From: Lepidostoma basale | Lineage: Eukaryota > Arthropoda > Insecta > Trichoptera > Lepidostomatidae | Length of the DNA: 64,000 nucleotides | Reading direction: 5' to 3' | NCBI GenBank assembly: GCA_022606425.2 | Contig: JAHDVF020001252.1 | Span: 868,001 to 932,000 of the forward strand | In this document: positions 49,006-59,296 of the stretch, in pieces | Layout: every line of letters begins with the position of its first letter | Numbering within the stretch: position 1 is the stretch's first letter | The notes under the pieces: generated by a model | Told to the model about the DNA's origin: nothing | What the model saw: the letters and a program-made list of their open reading frames with translations, nothing else | Database searches by the model: none | Translations under genes and position numbers: made by a program

Positions 49006-49606
49006 TATATTACCTATATTGTATAATGTATAAATTGCTATATAAGGTTATATATAACCTTGGTACTTTTAACGTAGCACCAATATTTTTGTTATGAACG
49101 CATAACAGACCTAATCACCTGCCAATCTAAAACTGATCAAAACACACCCAACGTAACAAAGCTTCTAATTACAATTAATTAACTCCATCGTATCGTGAGT
49201 ATCTGTTGCTTATGATGTTAGATTTTTTGCCAATTAGTATCCACGTACAAAATAACGCTATTCACCTAACTTTGCTATTTTTTATTATTGATTATTATTT
49301 AAATAATTAATCAACGCAAGGCAAACGAACAAATCAATAAAAATATATTAAGTAGCATTCACAGAACTAAAAACGATAATAGAAACCAAGCAATTGTTTT
49401 TTTTAATGTGTTATTATTGTGTTAAAATAAAGATTGAATATGTATGAAGGAACTTTAATCTGAATATTGAAGCAGCTTCCATTTTCAAGCTAATTACAGA
49501 AAATAAGTAGAAAATCTTTTCTTCTGTATTCGCCATACTTTGTGTTGTTATGATGCTTTATTCCTGTTTTTCTTTTTTATATACTTTGTATATACAACAC
49601 TAACTA
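49006..49606. other. No gene recognised
   Basis: Very AT-rich. A local palindrome aaggttatatataacctt sits at 49047-49064. No protein recognised. Confidence 0.35.
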
Positions 49607-50077
49607 ACCATCACGCCGTCTCCCCGAAAGGGTAGGCAGAAAGAATGGACTGTCACACTTTTACTGTTGCGGCACTCGATCCTTCTCTTTTCGCCCCGCG
49701 GGAGACGCGGTGTGATGGGTTGCGAACCTCATCGCCACCAATAGGCATCTCCCGCGCACACTTCGATCGTCCAACACCCACAAAACAAATCTAAAACAAA
49801 TAATATAAAATACAATCATATAAAATAAAATAACAAAATAAAAATAATTTAACACAAAATATTATTTTTAGATGGTGCACATATTGTCTATTTAATTTAT
49901 GTTCCACGTATCCACCGTTTTTTTTTTAATTTAGCACATAATGTAATAACACATAATGTTTTTTTCGATGTTGCACATGTTGACATGGACGATTCGGACT
50001 TTTGTGTTTATTTAATTTATGTTACACGTATGCACCGTTTTTTTAAATTAGCTGTAATTAGGCACTTAACCAGCAAG
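49607..50077 (-). mobile_element. RTE-derived non-autonomous element with leader duplication
   Basis: 3' end on + strand: taaccatcacgccgtctccccgaaagggtaggcagaaagaatggactgtcacactttt (to 49670), then leader: cactcgatccttctcttttcgccccgcggg, gaacctcatcgccaccaataggcatctcccgcgcacac, gatggtgcac and so on to ccagcaag at 50077. The leader segment ttaatttatgtt(c/a)cacgtat(c/g)caccg occurs twice, 120 bp apart (49892 and 50012). No coding capacity. Confidence 0.8.
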
Positions 50078-50079
50078 AA

Positions 50080-50640
50080 TTAAATAAATCCCGAATTAAA
50101 TTTGAAAAAAAAATAAACTAAAAACCATCTAAAATCGCCTCCTGTAATAACGTACCTCCGCGTGGAGCCCATTAAGATTAGCATGAAGTTCATATTATTC
50201 TATAACTTATTATTTAAGTGTAAAATAAGCTAATGTCAGAATACAGCTCCAGCGTGTAGTATAGTGCGAGCCGCAGTCCGCTTCCTGGTGCGAAATGAAT
50301 ATTAATGGTGTGTGTGCCCCTGAGAACGATATGAGTTTGTTCATTTATATTTAAAATCAGTTAATCTACTCTTTAAATCAAAGACTTTCCCACCAGAAAT
50401 GCTTCCACGCACTCAACACAATATTTATTATATCTGCACACACATTAATTCTAATGTTTGCGTAAAAGTAAGCACGTTTTTATCTACTAAATTATATATC
50501 TGTACATATTATATATATTAGAAACGTTTTTGGAATTTTTACTTATCAACTGCATTGATTTATTTATTGTTTATTAAAAAGGCAAAACAAATAAATAAAT
50601 AAAAATGCGGACAAGAAATCTTTTAGGAGAATGTGTAACG
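50080..50640. other. No gene recognised
   Basis: AT-rich, with a moderately GC-rich piece near 50240-50330. No repeat of this window recognised. Confidence 0.35.
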
Positions 50641-50667
50641 ATGACGAAGTCCAATGAACGAAGATAA

Positions 50668-50850
50668 ACTAAGTGGGCTGATTGTCAAGAGGTCTGGAAG
50701 TTTAGTTCCTATCTAGAGGACTTGGATTCAAGCCCGAACATTACATAATCCCTTTTTCATAATTATGCGATATGTTTTGCTCTTATTGGCGATTTTGTAA
50801 TATATTGTAATACCATCAACTAAAATCCTTGGTGTCAGTGACAAAAAAAC
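50668..50850 (+). mobile_element. SINE2 (tRNA-derived), diverged
   Basis: ctgattgtcaagaggtctggaagtttagttcctatctagaggacttggattcaagcccg (B box GGATTCAAGCC), then attacataatccctttttcataattatgcgatatgttttgctcttattggcgattttgtaatat...aaaatccttggtgtcag. About 70 percent like 30365-30530 by eye; the oldest SINE2 of the three. Confidence 0.65.
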
Positions 50851-50864
50851 AACTAAAGCGTTAT

Positions 50865-51110
50865 ACAATGAAGAAATAGTGGTAAAGAAAGTATTTGTTA
50901 AAGATGTATACGGAACAAGAAACATAGAAAGACAGATAAAAATGTACCACGATCAAATGAATCAAATATTAAACATCGGCCAAGTGAGGTGTCGGAGAAA
51001 TCGTCGTTCTAGGATGTATGGATGTCTAGGATAGGTGCGAGAGAATTGTCAGAAAAGAACAGTGTGGCGGTCCATTCTTTCTGCTTACCCCTTCGGGAAA
51101 CTCCTTCGTT
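50865..51110 (+). mobile_element. RTE-A 3' fragment, decayed
   Basis: gaagaaatagtggtaaagaaagtatttgttaaagatgtatacggaacaagaaac, accacgatcaaatgaatcaaatattaaacatcggcc, aacagtgtggcggtccattctttctgcttaccccttcggg. The terminal gcgtgatgg is lost but a ttggttggttaattaa tail remains. Confidence 0.7.
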
Positions 51111-51189
51111 GGTTGGTTAATTAACCCGATTTAAGCGCACGGAAAGAGCGAATGAAGAAAAGGGATGTGAAAAAGATTTAAAGTTTAAA

Positions 51190-51660
51190 CACAAATATAT
51201 CAAATCAAATCAGTTTATTAACTCATAGACATTACAAACAGAAAAATGTTTAAGGCATCTATTAAGTACAGGTAAAATATCATAAAAATACAACAAAGTT
51301 CCAGGAACGCATTAGAGATGGTTCGACATTAGGAAGACAAGATACTTTCTAAAGTCAATAGTATTTGCCCCCTGAACGTACTTTCACTAACATGAAAGAC
51401 GTCGATCTCCGAGGAGACCGCGTTCAGCAGACTAATTGCTCTTCCCACCGGTGTCACCAGAGGCAGATTGGTTCTGGCGGCCGGTAGGTAAAACAATCTG
51501 TGCTGTCGCTGTCGGAGATATCTATCGGGGACAAAAAGACCAACATCCTCCAGTACGGCCGAGTTCTCGAAGTATCCCCTAATTAATCTGAAGAAATGGG
51601 TTATTAGATGTCCATCTCTTCGAAGCTATAAAGAATTGGTTCCGAGCATTCCCAGAAGAA
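51190..51660 (-). mobile_element. Jockey-like LINE C-terminus
   Basis: Minus strand: DVGLFVPDRYLRQRQHRLFY, LPAARTNLPLVTPVGRAISL, LNAVSSEIDVFHVSESTFRG, QILLTLESILSS, stop. R-x-H-x-L-F-Y-x-P-x-A-R-T-x-x-x-x-x-x-P-V-x-R-A is the conserved C-terminal end of jockey-superfamily reverse transcriptases. The 5' part is disrupted. The 3' region contains catagac, aaatcaaatcagtttatta and no clear poly(A). Confidence 0.7.
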
Positions 51661-51707
51661 ATGCCCTGGGATAGAGCCACGGATAGCTACCATATACTAG
51701 GTAAAGG

Positions 51708-52205
51708 TACAAGGGTAAGGGATCTCGGCTAGACTGCGAAAACCATAGGGCAATTTGTCTGTTGAGCTCCGTTGGTAAGGTATATGGTGGGATATTGATA
51801 GAAAGAGTCAGAAAGATGACACCCGGAAAGATTTGGGATGTGCAGGGAGCTTTTATGAAAGGACGTGGATGCATGGACCAATTTTTTTCACTTCGCAATC
51901 TAACAGAGAAGTTTTTGGCAAAAGTTTGGAAACTATTCTGCGCGTTTGTAGATCTGCAAAAAGGTATGACCGAGTTGACAGAGAAAAGCTATGGAAGGTT
52001 TTGGCCGAGAATGGAGTGAGCACAAACTTAATACGAGCGGTTGCTTCCCTTTATGACGCAAGCACTGCGTGTGTCAGAGTAAACGGGGCTTTCACTTCTT
52101 GGTTTGATATCACAAAAGGTGTTTAACAGGGTTATGTAATCTCCCCGCGGTTGTTTAATCTATACATGGAAGAGTGTATGAAAGAATTAGATGGCATAAA
52201 CGCTG
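51708..52205 (+). pseudogene. RTE fragment covering RT fingers and palm A
   Basis: Plus strand from 51708: YKGKGSRLDCENHRAICLLS, SVGKVYGGILIERVRKMTPG, IWDVQGAFMKGRGCMDQFFS, LFCAFVDLQKG, frameshift at about 51966, DREKLWKVLAENGVSTNLIR, ASLYDASTACVRVNGAFTSW, FDITKGV, stop in place of the K-Q-G codons, then SPRLFNLYMEECMKELDGIN. Both ends are truncated. It lacks the YADD box and the 3' half, unusual in this window where 3' ends dominate. Confidence 0.8.
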
Positions 52206-52285
52206 GTGCAAATTCGCTTTCGCGATTAGCGAAATGACACATTGTAATGAGTGCGTTCAAATGGCGACGGTGGCGGCGTACTTAA

Positions 52286-52855
52286 TGTAGACACTCGATA
52301 GACAGTGCAGTGTTTCTTTTTAACTGCACTACATTTTACATAGATTTGCTTTCTAAAAAATATTATGAATGACCATAATGAAAGACGACCAGTTCGAAAC
52401 AATAAAGTGAATCAAGAAATGCATAAAATAAATGATATTGCGGTTATGGTATTCCGTTCTGCAGAATTTACCAACAACTGTGCGGCTGCCATAAAATTAG
52501 GTATCACGGATAATGTTGTTAAATGTTATCAATTATCTCAATATTTTATGTTTGTAATGTTTTATGTTTGTAAAAAAGGTGTATTGAATGAACAGTTAAG
52601 TACTAAAGCGACGATTAGGCTGATATTAGAATAGATTCGAACTTCCAAAGGAAGACATCAAACCGAGTCATGAGTAGTAATTGTTTGTAAACGATTTAGC
52701 TTGAATATTGTATGTCAAGCAGTTGCGTCACTCGCAATCAGCGCTAATGTACAATGTATTGTAATTATTACATAAAGGAGAATAAATACATAATAACCTA
52801 TTTACTGCAGTACCTAATGTACGAGAACACGAGTATTTAAGATGGAGTGTCTACA
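52286..52855. mobile_element. TTAA-flanked TIR element, 570 bp
   Basis: TTAA at 52282-52285 and 52856-52859 flank perfect 11-bp inverted ends TGTAGACACTC ... GAGTGTCTACA. Inside is an 89-codon ORF (52365-52634: MNDHNERRPVRNNKVNQEMH, VFRSAEFTNNCAAAIKLGIT) which I do not recognise. The TTAA duplication suggests a piggyBac-type mechanism, but the ends do not start with the usual CC. It could also be a MITE of another superfamily with a preferred TTAA target. Confidence 0.65.
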
Positions 52856-52918
52856 TTAAGTTCCTATTGAGAGACAACTCATCACGGATGAGCAATCATT
52901 CAGATTCGCACGTCAGAG

Positions 52919-54874
52919 GTGTGGTTTGACAATGAGTGTAGAAAGCGGAAGAGAGAAATGCGAAGGCAAGAACGAAGTTTTCGAAGTGGTGAAATACCAA
53001 GAGATGCGTGGATAATATCCCAAAAATCCTACCGAACAATGGTAAAAGCAAAGAGAGCTGATTTCTGGAGGGACAAAATAACTGCAGAAAAGAAAAATCC
53101 CAGAAGCCTCTGGAAATCAGTTCGATCCGTGCTTGCCAACACCCATCAACAAACCGTGACGTCACTATCTCCTACGGACTTCGCATCACACTTTGAAGAA
53201 AAAGTGAACTCCATTCGCGCATCAACCATTACAGCCCCATCACCGTTCTTCTCCGGGAATACTGGAGGGAGCCTCCTTAAGTTTACGGACACTGACCTAG
53301 CTTTAATAACAAAATTAATATTAGGATCGCCCAATAAGCAGTGCTCACTTGATCCGATCCCGACATGGTTACTAAAAAAGTGCTGTCATCAACTTGCCCC
53401 AATATTGTTAAATATATTTAATAAATCTCTTCGAACCGGCCAAGTCCCCGAACCACTTAAGATGGCTATCGTCACTCCCCTTCTCAAAAAATCTCAATTA
53501 GATTCTGAAAATCTAGTAAATTATCGTCCGGTCTCAAATTTGCCTTTCATTTCCAAATTATTAGAAAAAATTGTAGCCAGCCAAATCAATTCCCACCTCA
53601 CAGCAAATGATCTATTATCAAAATTCCAGTCTGCATACAGACCTAATCATTCAACGGAAACAGGACTTCTTCGTATCATGTCGGATCTGGTATTAGCTAA
53701 TGAATCGGAAAAGTTAGCACTGCTTTCTTTACTAGATATGAGTGCTGCTTTTGATACCATCGATCATTCTTACCTCATTAAACGGCTCGAGACTACTTAC
53801 GGTTTCACAGGCAATACAATAGAGTGGATAACTTCATATCTGTTGGATCGCTCACAAGCAGTTCAGGTCGCAGGAAAAATATCGTCTTTTTTCACCCTCA
53901 AATCTGGTGTTCCGCAAGGTTCAGTGCTAGGCCCGATATTATTTATAATGTTCACTAATGACATTGTCAAAATAATTGATTCATTTGGTCTGCTGTCTCA
54001 TTGCTATGCTGACGACCAGCAAATTTATTTCTTCTGTGACCCTCATAACATCAGCCATCTAAAATCTATAACTTTAAAGTGCATTGAAGCTATATCGAAT
54101 TGGATGGCCTCAAATAAATTAAAATTAAACCCTTCCAAAACGGAATTTCTCTGGACCGCCTCAATGAAGCGCCAGCACTTAGTCGATCATGCTCCGATAT
54201 CAACATTCGGAATTGACATCATCCCTAATAACTCCATAAAACTTCTTGGAGTCAACTTCGAAGCAGATCTCTCATTAAAAACCCAAATAAATAAGACAGT
54301 GAGCGCCAGCTTCTTTCACCTAAGGCAGCTCAAAGCAATCAAAAGAAATATTCCCACTGATGCATTAAAAACACTTGTTAATTCCTTCGTCGTATCTCGA
54401 CTCGACTATTGCAACGGCATATATGCCAACATACCCAAGAAACAAATGAACAAACTTCAATCCGTTTTCAATGCGGCAGCACGACTTATAAAAGGTGTTC
54501 CAAAAAACTCGCATATTTCACAACATCTAAAAGATCTTCATTGGCTCAAGTGTCCTGAAAGAATCCAGTATAAACTATGCTGGACGGTTTTTAAAGCGCT
54601 TCACGGAATGGCACCAGCCTATATATCTGAACTTTGTGTTGCTGATAGCCCTAACTTGCGGCAATCTACGCTTCGATCAGCAAACTCCTCGGCAATAGGC
54701 AGATTAGTTGAGCCAAAGCGCAACCCCCGGACAAATTTCGGAGATCGGGCCTTCGCAGTGGCAGGTCCGTCCGCCTGGAATATGCTTCCTGCACGCCTCA
54801 GATGCATTGACAATCCGACAGACTTTAAATCTCACCTAAAAACCCACCTTTTCAAAATATCCCATAAAATGTAA
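52919..54874 (+). CDS. L2/CR1-type LINE reverse transcriptase, 651 codons open
   Basis: Non-LTR reverse transcriptase of the L2/CR1 group, which copies its own RNA at a nicked target site. No stop in 651 codons. Order: linker WFDNECRKRKREMRRQERSF (codons 2-21), NKSLRTGQVPEPLKMAIVTP (~168), NYRPVSNLPFISKLLEKIV (~203), FQSAYRPNHSTETGLLRI (~238), MSAAFDTIDHSYLIKRL (palm A, ~275), SGVPQGSVLGPILF (~328), HCYADDQQIYF (catalytic YADD, codon ~361), NKLKLNPSKTEFLW (~399), then the L2 C-terminal domain ending HLFKISHKM. The frame is open upstream of the GTG at 52919; the endonuclease that should precede is missing, so the copy is 5'-truncated at about 52860-52900, next to the TTAA element. Youngest L2 in the window, but not autonomous. 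Confidence 0.9.
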   Translation: MWFDNECRKRKREMRRQERSFRSGEIPRDAWIISQKSYRTMVKAKRADFWRDKITAEKKNPRSLWKSVRSVLANTHQQTVTSLSPTDFASHFEEKVNSIRASTITAPSPFFSGNTGGSLLKFTDTDLALITKLILGSPNKQCSLDPIPTWLLKKCCHQLAPILLNIFNKSLRTGQVPEPLKMAIVTPLLKKSQLDSENLVNYRPVSNLPFISKLLEKIVASQINSHLTANDLLSKFQSAYRPNHSTETGLLRIMSDLVLANESEKLALLSLLDMSAAFDTIDHSYLIKRLETTYGFTGNTIEWITSYLLDRSQAVQVAGKISSFFTLKSGVPQGSVLGPILFIMFTNDIVKIIDSFGLLSHCYADDQQIYFFCDPHNISHLKSITLKCIEAISNWMASNKLKLNPSKTEFLWTASMKRQHLVDHAPISTFGIDIIPNNSIKLLGVNFEADLSLKTQINKTVSASFFHLRQLKAIKRNIPTDALKTLVNSFVVSRLDYCNGIYANIPKKQMNKLQSVFNAAARLIKGVPKNSHISQHLKDLHWLKCPERIQYKLCWTVFKALHGMAPAYISELCVADSPNLRQSTLRSANSSAIGRLVEPKRNPRTNFGDRAFAVAGPSAWNMLPARLRCIDNPTDFKSHLKTHLFKISHKM

Positions 54875-55002
54875 ACAACGGTTATCTGATTGCTGGTGTC
54901 ACATGCAGCTCTCATGACTAAAAACATTGTCAAAGCGCCTTTGAGGTGAGCTATTCACGAAAACGGTGCTATACAAATTAGCCTAATTATTATTATTATA
55001 TT
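54875..55002 (+). mobile_element. 3' UTR and (ATT)n tail of the L2 copy
   Basis: aaacaacggttatctgattgctggtgtcacatgcagctctcatgac, then gcgcctttgaggtgagctattcacgaaaacggtgctatacaaattagcc and attattattatta. The stem-like sequence gcgcc...ggtgctatacaaatta before the microsatellite is shared by all L2 lineages here and is the likely RT recognition site. Confidence 0.8.
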
Positions 55003-55020
55003 AATATAAATCTATAAGTA

Positions 55021-55052
55021 CACGCACGCGCGCGCCCACACACATACACACA

Positions 55053-55084
<32 letters not shown>
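55021..55084. repeat. (CA)n microsatellite
   Basis: acgcacgcgcgcgcccacacacatacacacacaaacac followed by an uninterrupted CA run to 55084. Simple repeat. Confidence 0.95.
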
Positions 55085-55087
<3 letters not shown>

Positions 55088-55159
55088 GGTTATCATAAAC
55101 GATATGCAAAAGCGACAGGGTAATTGAATTCCTCAATTAATTTTTTTTAAATACGAATG

Positions 55160-55290
55160 CAATGGTCTGATCTCTAGAAGTTTGAATGTATTTTATGGGA
55201 ATGACATGTTTCGCTATGCCAAGGCACTATTAAATTTGGTATAAAAAACTTCTAAAAAACAAACATTTTCATATGTATTCATTATTTAAC
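55160..55290. repeat. P1 repeat, reduced palindrome
   Basis: Left arm ctagaagtttgaatgtattttatgggaatgacatgtttcgctatgccaaggca is good. The right side is reduced to ttggtataaaaaacttctaaaaaacaaacattttc, then the shared tgtattcattattta flank. Only the minus-strand motif (ggcatagcgaaacatgtc) remains. Confidence 0.55.
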
Positions 55291-55483
55291 CCCCTATTGT
55301 GTAGTTATAAGGAACTAATGTAAAAACTTTTATTAGATATATTCACATATGAGCTGCATATATAGTCTGCCGCAGTATGAAACCGTTTTTTTTTTTTGGA
55401 AAGCCGCACAATAGGGGTTATCATGGAGTTTTACATCAGTATTGACATCAAAAATTTCAAAAGTGGAAAAACAATTGTTTAAC

Positions 55484-55770
55484 TAACTAACTAACCATCA
55501 CGCCCTCTCTACTGGAGGGGCAGGCAGAAATAATGGAATGCCACACTGTTCTGTCCTGACATACTTCTCTCGATTTCTCTACATTCATACATCTTTTCAT
55601 GCACGCACGTCGATTTCTCCGACTCCTCGCGTGACCGACATTCAATATTTGATTGATTTGATCGTGCCACGTTTTCCTCGGCCTTGCTCTGTTTCTAGCT
55701 CCGTTCACGCCGTTTACATATACCTTCTTAACATTCTGTCTTCACTCATTCTTTCCATGTGTCTAAACCA
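55484..55770 (-). mobile_element. RTE-A 3' end
   Basis: Minus ORF 55487-55708: NGARNRARPRKTWHDQINQI, LNVGHARSRRNRRACMKRCM, NVEKSREVCQDRTVWHSIIS, ACPSSREGVMVS; the last codons are shifted out of the SAYPFGETA frame. Tail (GTTA)n at 55484. 5' part frameshifted, ends in the WFGHMERM region. Confidence 0.8.
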
Positions 55771-55789
55771 ACATTTTTTTAAGAATTAA

Positions 55790-55850
55790 TAATTAAATAA
55801 AACGATGTTTTTTTAACTACTTCCACTTTTGCCTCTGTATTTAGACATCG
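55790..55850. repeat. P3 repeat, left arm start
   Basis: attaataattaaataaaacgatgtttttttaactacttccacttttgcctctgtatttagacatcg: same beginning as the palindromes at 5334 and 9778. It breaks off before the accggtttcg motif. Confidence 0.5.
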
Positions 55851-55859
55851 AGAGATTCA

Positions 55860-56690
55860 AACTTCCATCAAGAGATTTCAGTAAAATCATTTGATTAATT
55901 TTTTAGGATATAGGTTTTAGTACAAATTTATAATTATTGAATTTTACAGTGTTAATGCCCTAATTATTATAAAAATTCATGTATAAATGTTTCTTTAAAT
56001 GTGATAATTAAAATTAAGTTCAATTACCGCTATTGTATCAACTATCTTCTAGCAGGTAAAATATGATGTTAGGTTTATGTTTTTTTTTTGTATTTATATG
56101 TAAAAATGTTTTTATGTTTCTCATTTTAAATGGCGTTTTCAAAATCCATGACACAGATTAAATTTTCTTTCTCCCCATCCATGACCCTCCTCCACTCGAG
56201 GCCCGAACCCTAATCAAACCCTTCACGAGCCATTGTGTGATTCACTAAGCCCCGGAGCCAAGGGACCTTCATCAATTAGAGTTTATTGGGTGAAATGGGC
56301 GTATTCAGAATCAGTTGATTCCATCACTCATCCTTTTTGCTCTCGTTTAACTCTGTCGGAGATAACAGAGACAAAGTGTACAAAAACGCCAAACATCCAT
56401 TCAGATTCAAAACAAGAATTACAAAGCAAAAGGCACATAATCGAAAGAGATGAACTAATAAACAATGTAGAAGATTTTTAATGTGTTTTTGATGCGAGTT
56501 TTCGATACAGTTGTCTAGTTTATTTGTGGTTTCTTTAAGTTTCTGTTATAAATGGAGTCTGTCTTAAAATTTCGGTTCAGGACCAGCGCAATAAAAAATA
56601 TGCCGTTTATCTTGATTGCTCGTTGATGCTCTTGGGAAATGCATTCAGCGAAAGGGAACGGGTGGTGTCCGATACCAAAATGTGTTGAAA
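55860..56690. other. No gene recognised
   Basis: AT-rich left part; 56150-56480 is richer in G and C and holds an 82-codon ORF (56233-56481) that I do not recognise. It shows no element signature. Confidence 0.3.
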
Positions 56691-56693
56691 CTT

Positions 56694-57160
56694 ACTAACT
56701 AACAAACCATTACGCCGTTTCCCAAAGGTGCAGACTGCATCCAGGTTATTCCGACGTGTCTGTTCAGATCATCCTTCCACCGTAGTTGCGGTCGCCCTGT
56801 ACTTCTCTTCGCCGTCCACGGTCTCCAAGTCAGCAGTCTTCTTGTCCACTTTTCATCTGAGCTTCTGGCTACGTGACCTGCCGATTGCCTTTTTAGAGTC
56901 GCCACCCGGTTGATGATGTCAGTGACCTTTGTTTTTTGTCTCACCGTATCGTTTCTGACTCTGTCTCTTAGGCTTATTCCTAACATGGCTCTTTGGGTCA
57001 CTCGTAGTTTTTCGGCACTTTGTTTGGACAATGTAACAGTTTCAAGACCATAAGTACCAACTGGAAGAACGCAGGCTTCATAGACTTTTCGTTTCAGGTT
57101 GATCGGTATTTTCAGGTTTTTAAGGATGTAACTCATGTTTCCGAAAGCTGCCCAGCTTAG
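56694..57160 (-). pseudogene. RTE-like LINE C-terminus with RTE-A stub at its 3' end
   Basis: Minus ORF 56699-57136: NLKIPINLKRKVYEACVLPV, GTYGLETVTLSKQSAEKLRV, QRAMLGISLRDRVRNDTVRQ, KTKVTDIINRVATLKRQSAG, DEKWTRRLLTWRPWTAKRST, GRPQLRWKDDLNRHVGITWM, QSAPLGNG. The true end (QDRVTWKRMEEAF, as at 15625) is replaced at 56729 by the last 30 bases of an RTE-A (acgccgtttcccaaagg). Its frame is otherwise intact. Confidence 0.75.
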
Positions 57161-57204
57161 TCCTATTCTTCTTCAAGAAGAATTGGACTAAGGAATCTTT
57201 TATC

Positions 57205-57345
57205 TGAAATAAATTCCTTTCTTATTTCTTCCCTCGGTATTCTATCATACACCATCTTACCGCACATAAATTATCTTATTTCTACAGCTTTTCACCTACT
57301 TTTATTCTTTTGCAAGATCCAACCTTCACTTCTATAGATCAGAAA
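57205..57345 (-). mobile_element. RTE-C internal fragment
   Basis: On + strand ttcctttcttatttcttccctcggtattctatcatacaccatcttaccgcacataaat...cttttgcaagatccaaccttcacttctat: codons of YGSEGWILQKN to EIRKE on the minus strand. No tail. Confidence 0.6.
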
Positions 57346-57925
57346 TTTTATGTAATAGCATTTGATAGAACAAATTAATTCATATAATATTCATAATTTT
57401 GGATTGTTAATTCTCACGTCATTTTTCGGAAGATGTAGCCATCACACGACTATTGTGAAGGAATTTTCTTCCAAATCATCACTATGGACCTCATATAAAA
57501 GAGACAGGAGAATTTAAAAAAAAACAATTACAACGTTAACACGTGTAATATCGTGGATAACGTTCACCTCTAACCCGCTTGTCAGTTTAGATATGATAAA
57601 AAGGTCGCAAATATTCAAAGATATTTAACCTAAAGAAGCATTTAACCTAAATAATATATTTTTTGTTTATAATTTTTTTTTAGAATATCCGGTGAAAACT
57701 AATTGTAAGGAGCTCCTTGAATCTGATTTATCTTCTTGACTTTGCGTGTGATGGTGCAGTTCATTCCGAGTAGCCGGTCCTGCGATGCTGTAGGAGAAGA
57801 TGAAAGGATAGACCATCGGGAGACGGTGGCGGTTCCACTGCCAACTTTTTCTTCTATTCTAGATGACCCAGAGTGTGTGAGTCCAGGATTGGACTCTTTA
57901 GCCAAATGGATGACATTCGGACGGC
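57346..57925. other. No clear gene
   Basis: AT-rich to 57700. The ORF 57736-58113 (+) starts here with MVQFIPSSRSC..., not recognised. The LINE part begins at about 57925. Confidence 0.35.
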
Positions 57926-58830
57926 TTGACTACAGTGGGTCAGTATTGCATATGAACGGCCGTAACGTTGAAAGGGTGAAAAAATTTAAATACCTCGGCA
58001 TCATACTAACGCAATCTCTTGACCCAGATGTAGAGATAAAATGCAGAATTGAGGCAGCAAGAGCTACGTTTCTTCTTAAAGTGCCCTGTCAGGTCCCCCC
58101 GACGCGACGTTGACGATCACTCTGGTAAACTCTTCTCTATCCTGATCCGGAATAGCTCCTCCACAGTTCTGATTCCCGTTCATTCCCTCATATTGCGCAG
58201 CCAAGAGATCTGCCTTCTCCCTGCCCCCCTGCGGCCCTCTATTTTTCCCTTCAATATTAGATGCAGCAGGCGATACTTCTCTCCTCGCAGAACGTGACCC
58301 AGATATGAAATCTTGCGGACTTTGATTAATGTCAGCAGCTCTCTATTTACTCCTGCACGATTCAGGACTTCTGTGTTCGTCACTCTGTCTGTCCATGGGA
58401 TCTTGAACATTCTTCGGTGAAGCCACATTTCAAATGCCCCTAACCGGTTCATTGTATTTACTTTTAATGTCCATGTCTCACACCCACATAACAGACGTTT
58501 AATGAAATGAAATCACTCTTCTGCAATGATAACGTAAACTTGAAACTCCGCCAGAGAATGATCAAATGCTATGTGTGGTCTGTTTTATTGTACGGATGTG
58601 AAACGTGGACCTTGAAAGTTAACTCAATGAACAGACTGGAAGCATTTGAAATGTGGCTCCATCGCCGAATGCTCAGAGTTCCCTGGACTGACATGGTTAC
58701 CAATACCGAAGTCCTGAGGCGAGCTAGAGTTGAAAGGGGAACTGTTATCAACTATCAAGGTTCGAAAGATCTCACATCTGGGTCATATAATGGTCATATA
58801 CTACCGCGAAGAATAGTCTGAGGTACGAGG
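57926..58830 (+). mobile_element. RTE-like LINE split by an inverted relative
   Basis: 57926-58084 (+): YSGSVLHMNGRNVERVKKFK, YLGIILTQSLDPDVEIKCRI, EAARATFLLK. 58503-58830 (+): MKSLFCNDNVNLKLRQRMIK, CYVWSVLLYGCETWTLKVNS, MNRLEAFEMWLHRRMLRVPW, TDMVTNTEVLRRARVERG. The two are contiguous in the protein. Between them sits the inverted segment 58085-58502. The 3' end is degraded after 58770. Confidence 0.75.
58085..58502 (-). mobile_element. Inverted copy of the same LINE family
   Basis: Minus: NRLGAFEMWLHRRMFKIPWT, DRVTNTEVLNRAGVNRELLT, KVRKISYLGHVLRGEKYRLL, KGKIEGRRGAGRRQISWLRN, then frameshifted sequence to about 58085. It starts (5') at CYVGVRHGH, the CETW region. It carries the C-terminal part that the plus-strand copy lacks. 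Either insertion of one copy in another or an inversion. Confidence 0.7.
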
Positions 58831-59296
58831 AACAGCTGATGATAATGATGCTGAAGACATGATTAGAAAAAAATTAAGCTGCTCTGGGCATCGTGAGATA
58901 CGTTACTTAGTGATTCTTCTCTTACAGCTTTAACTATCTTTTCCCTTGCACAACCATGTCTTCAGCAAACACCTCTTCTTATCTGTAAACCATTTGTGCC
59001 CAGCATGGCTAAAAGGAAAATGTAGATAAAGCCACAGAGAGTATTTACAGAAACCGATAGCAATTCATCTTCCAGGAGTAGAAAGAGAGGATGGACCACC
59101 ACACTGTTCTATCTATCCTGACATAATTATCACGCATCTTCTACATTCATATCTCATGACTTCTATCCCACGCTCGTTGATTTTTCCGACTTGTAATTGA
59201 TTAAATTGATCATGCCATGTCTTCTTTGGCCTTCCACGACATCTTTCTCCATTCAGACCACTTGTATGTATATTTTAAACCATTATTTCCTCATCT

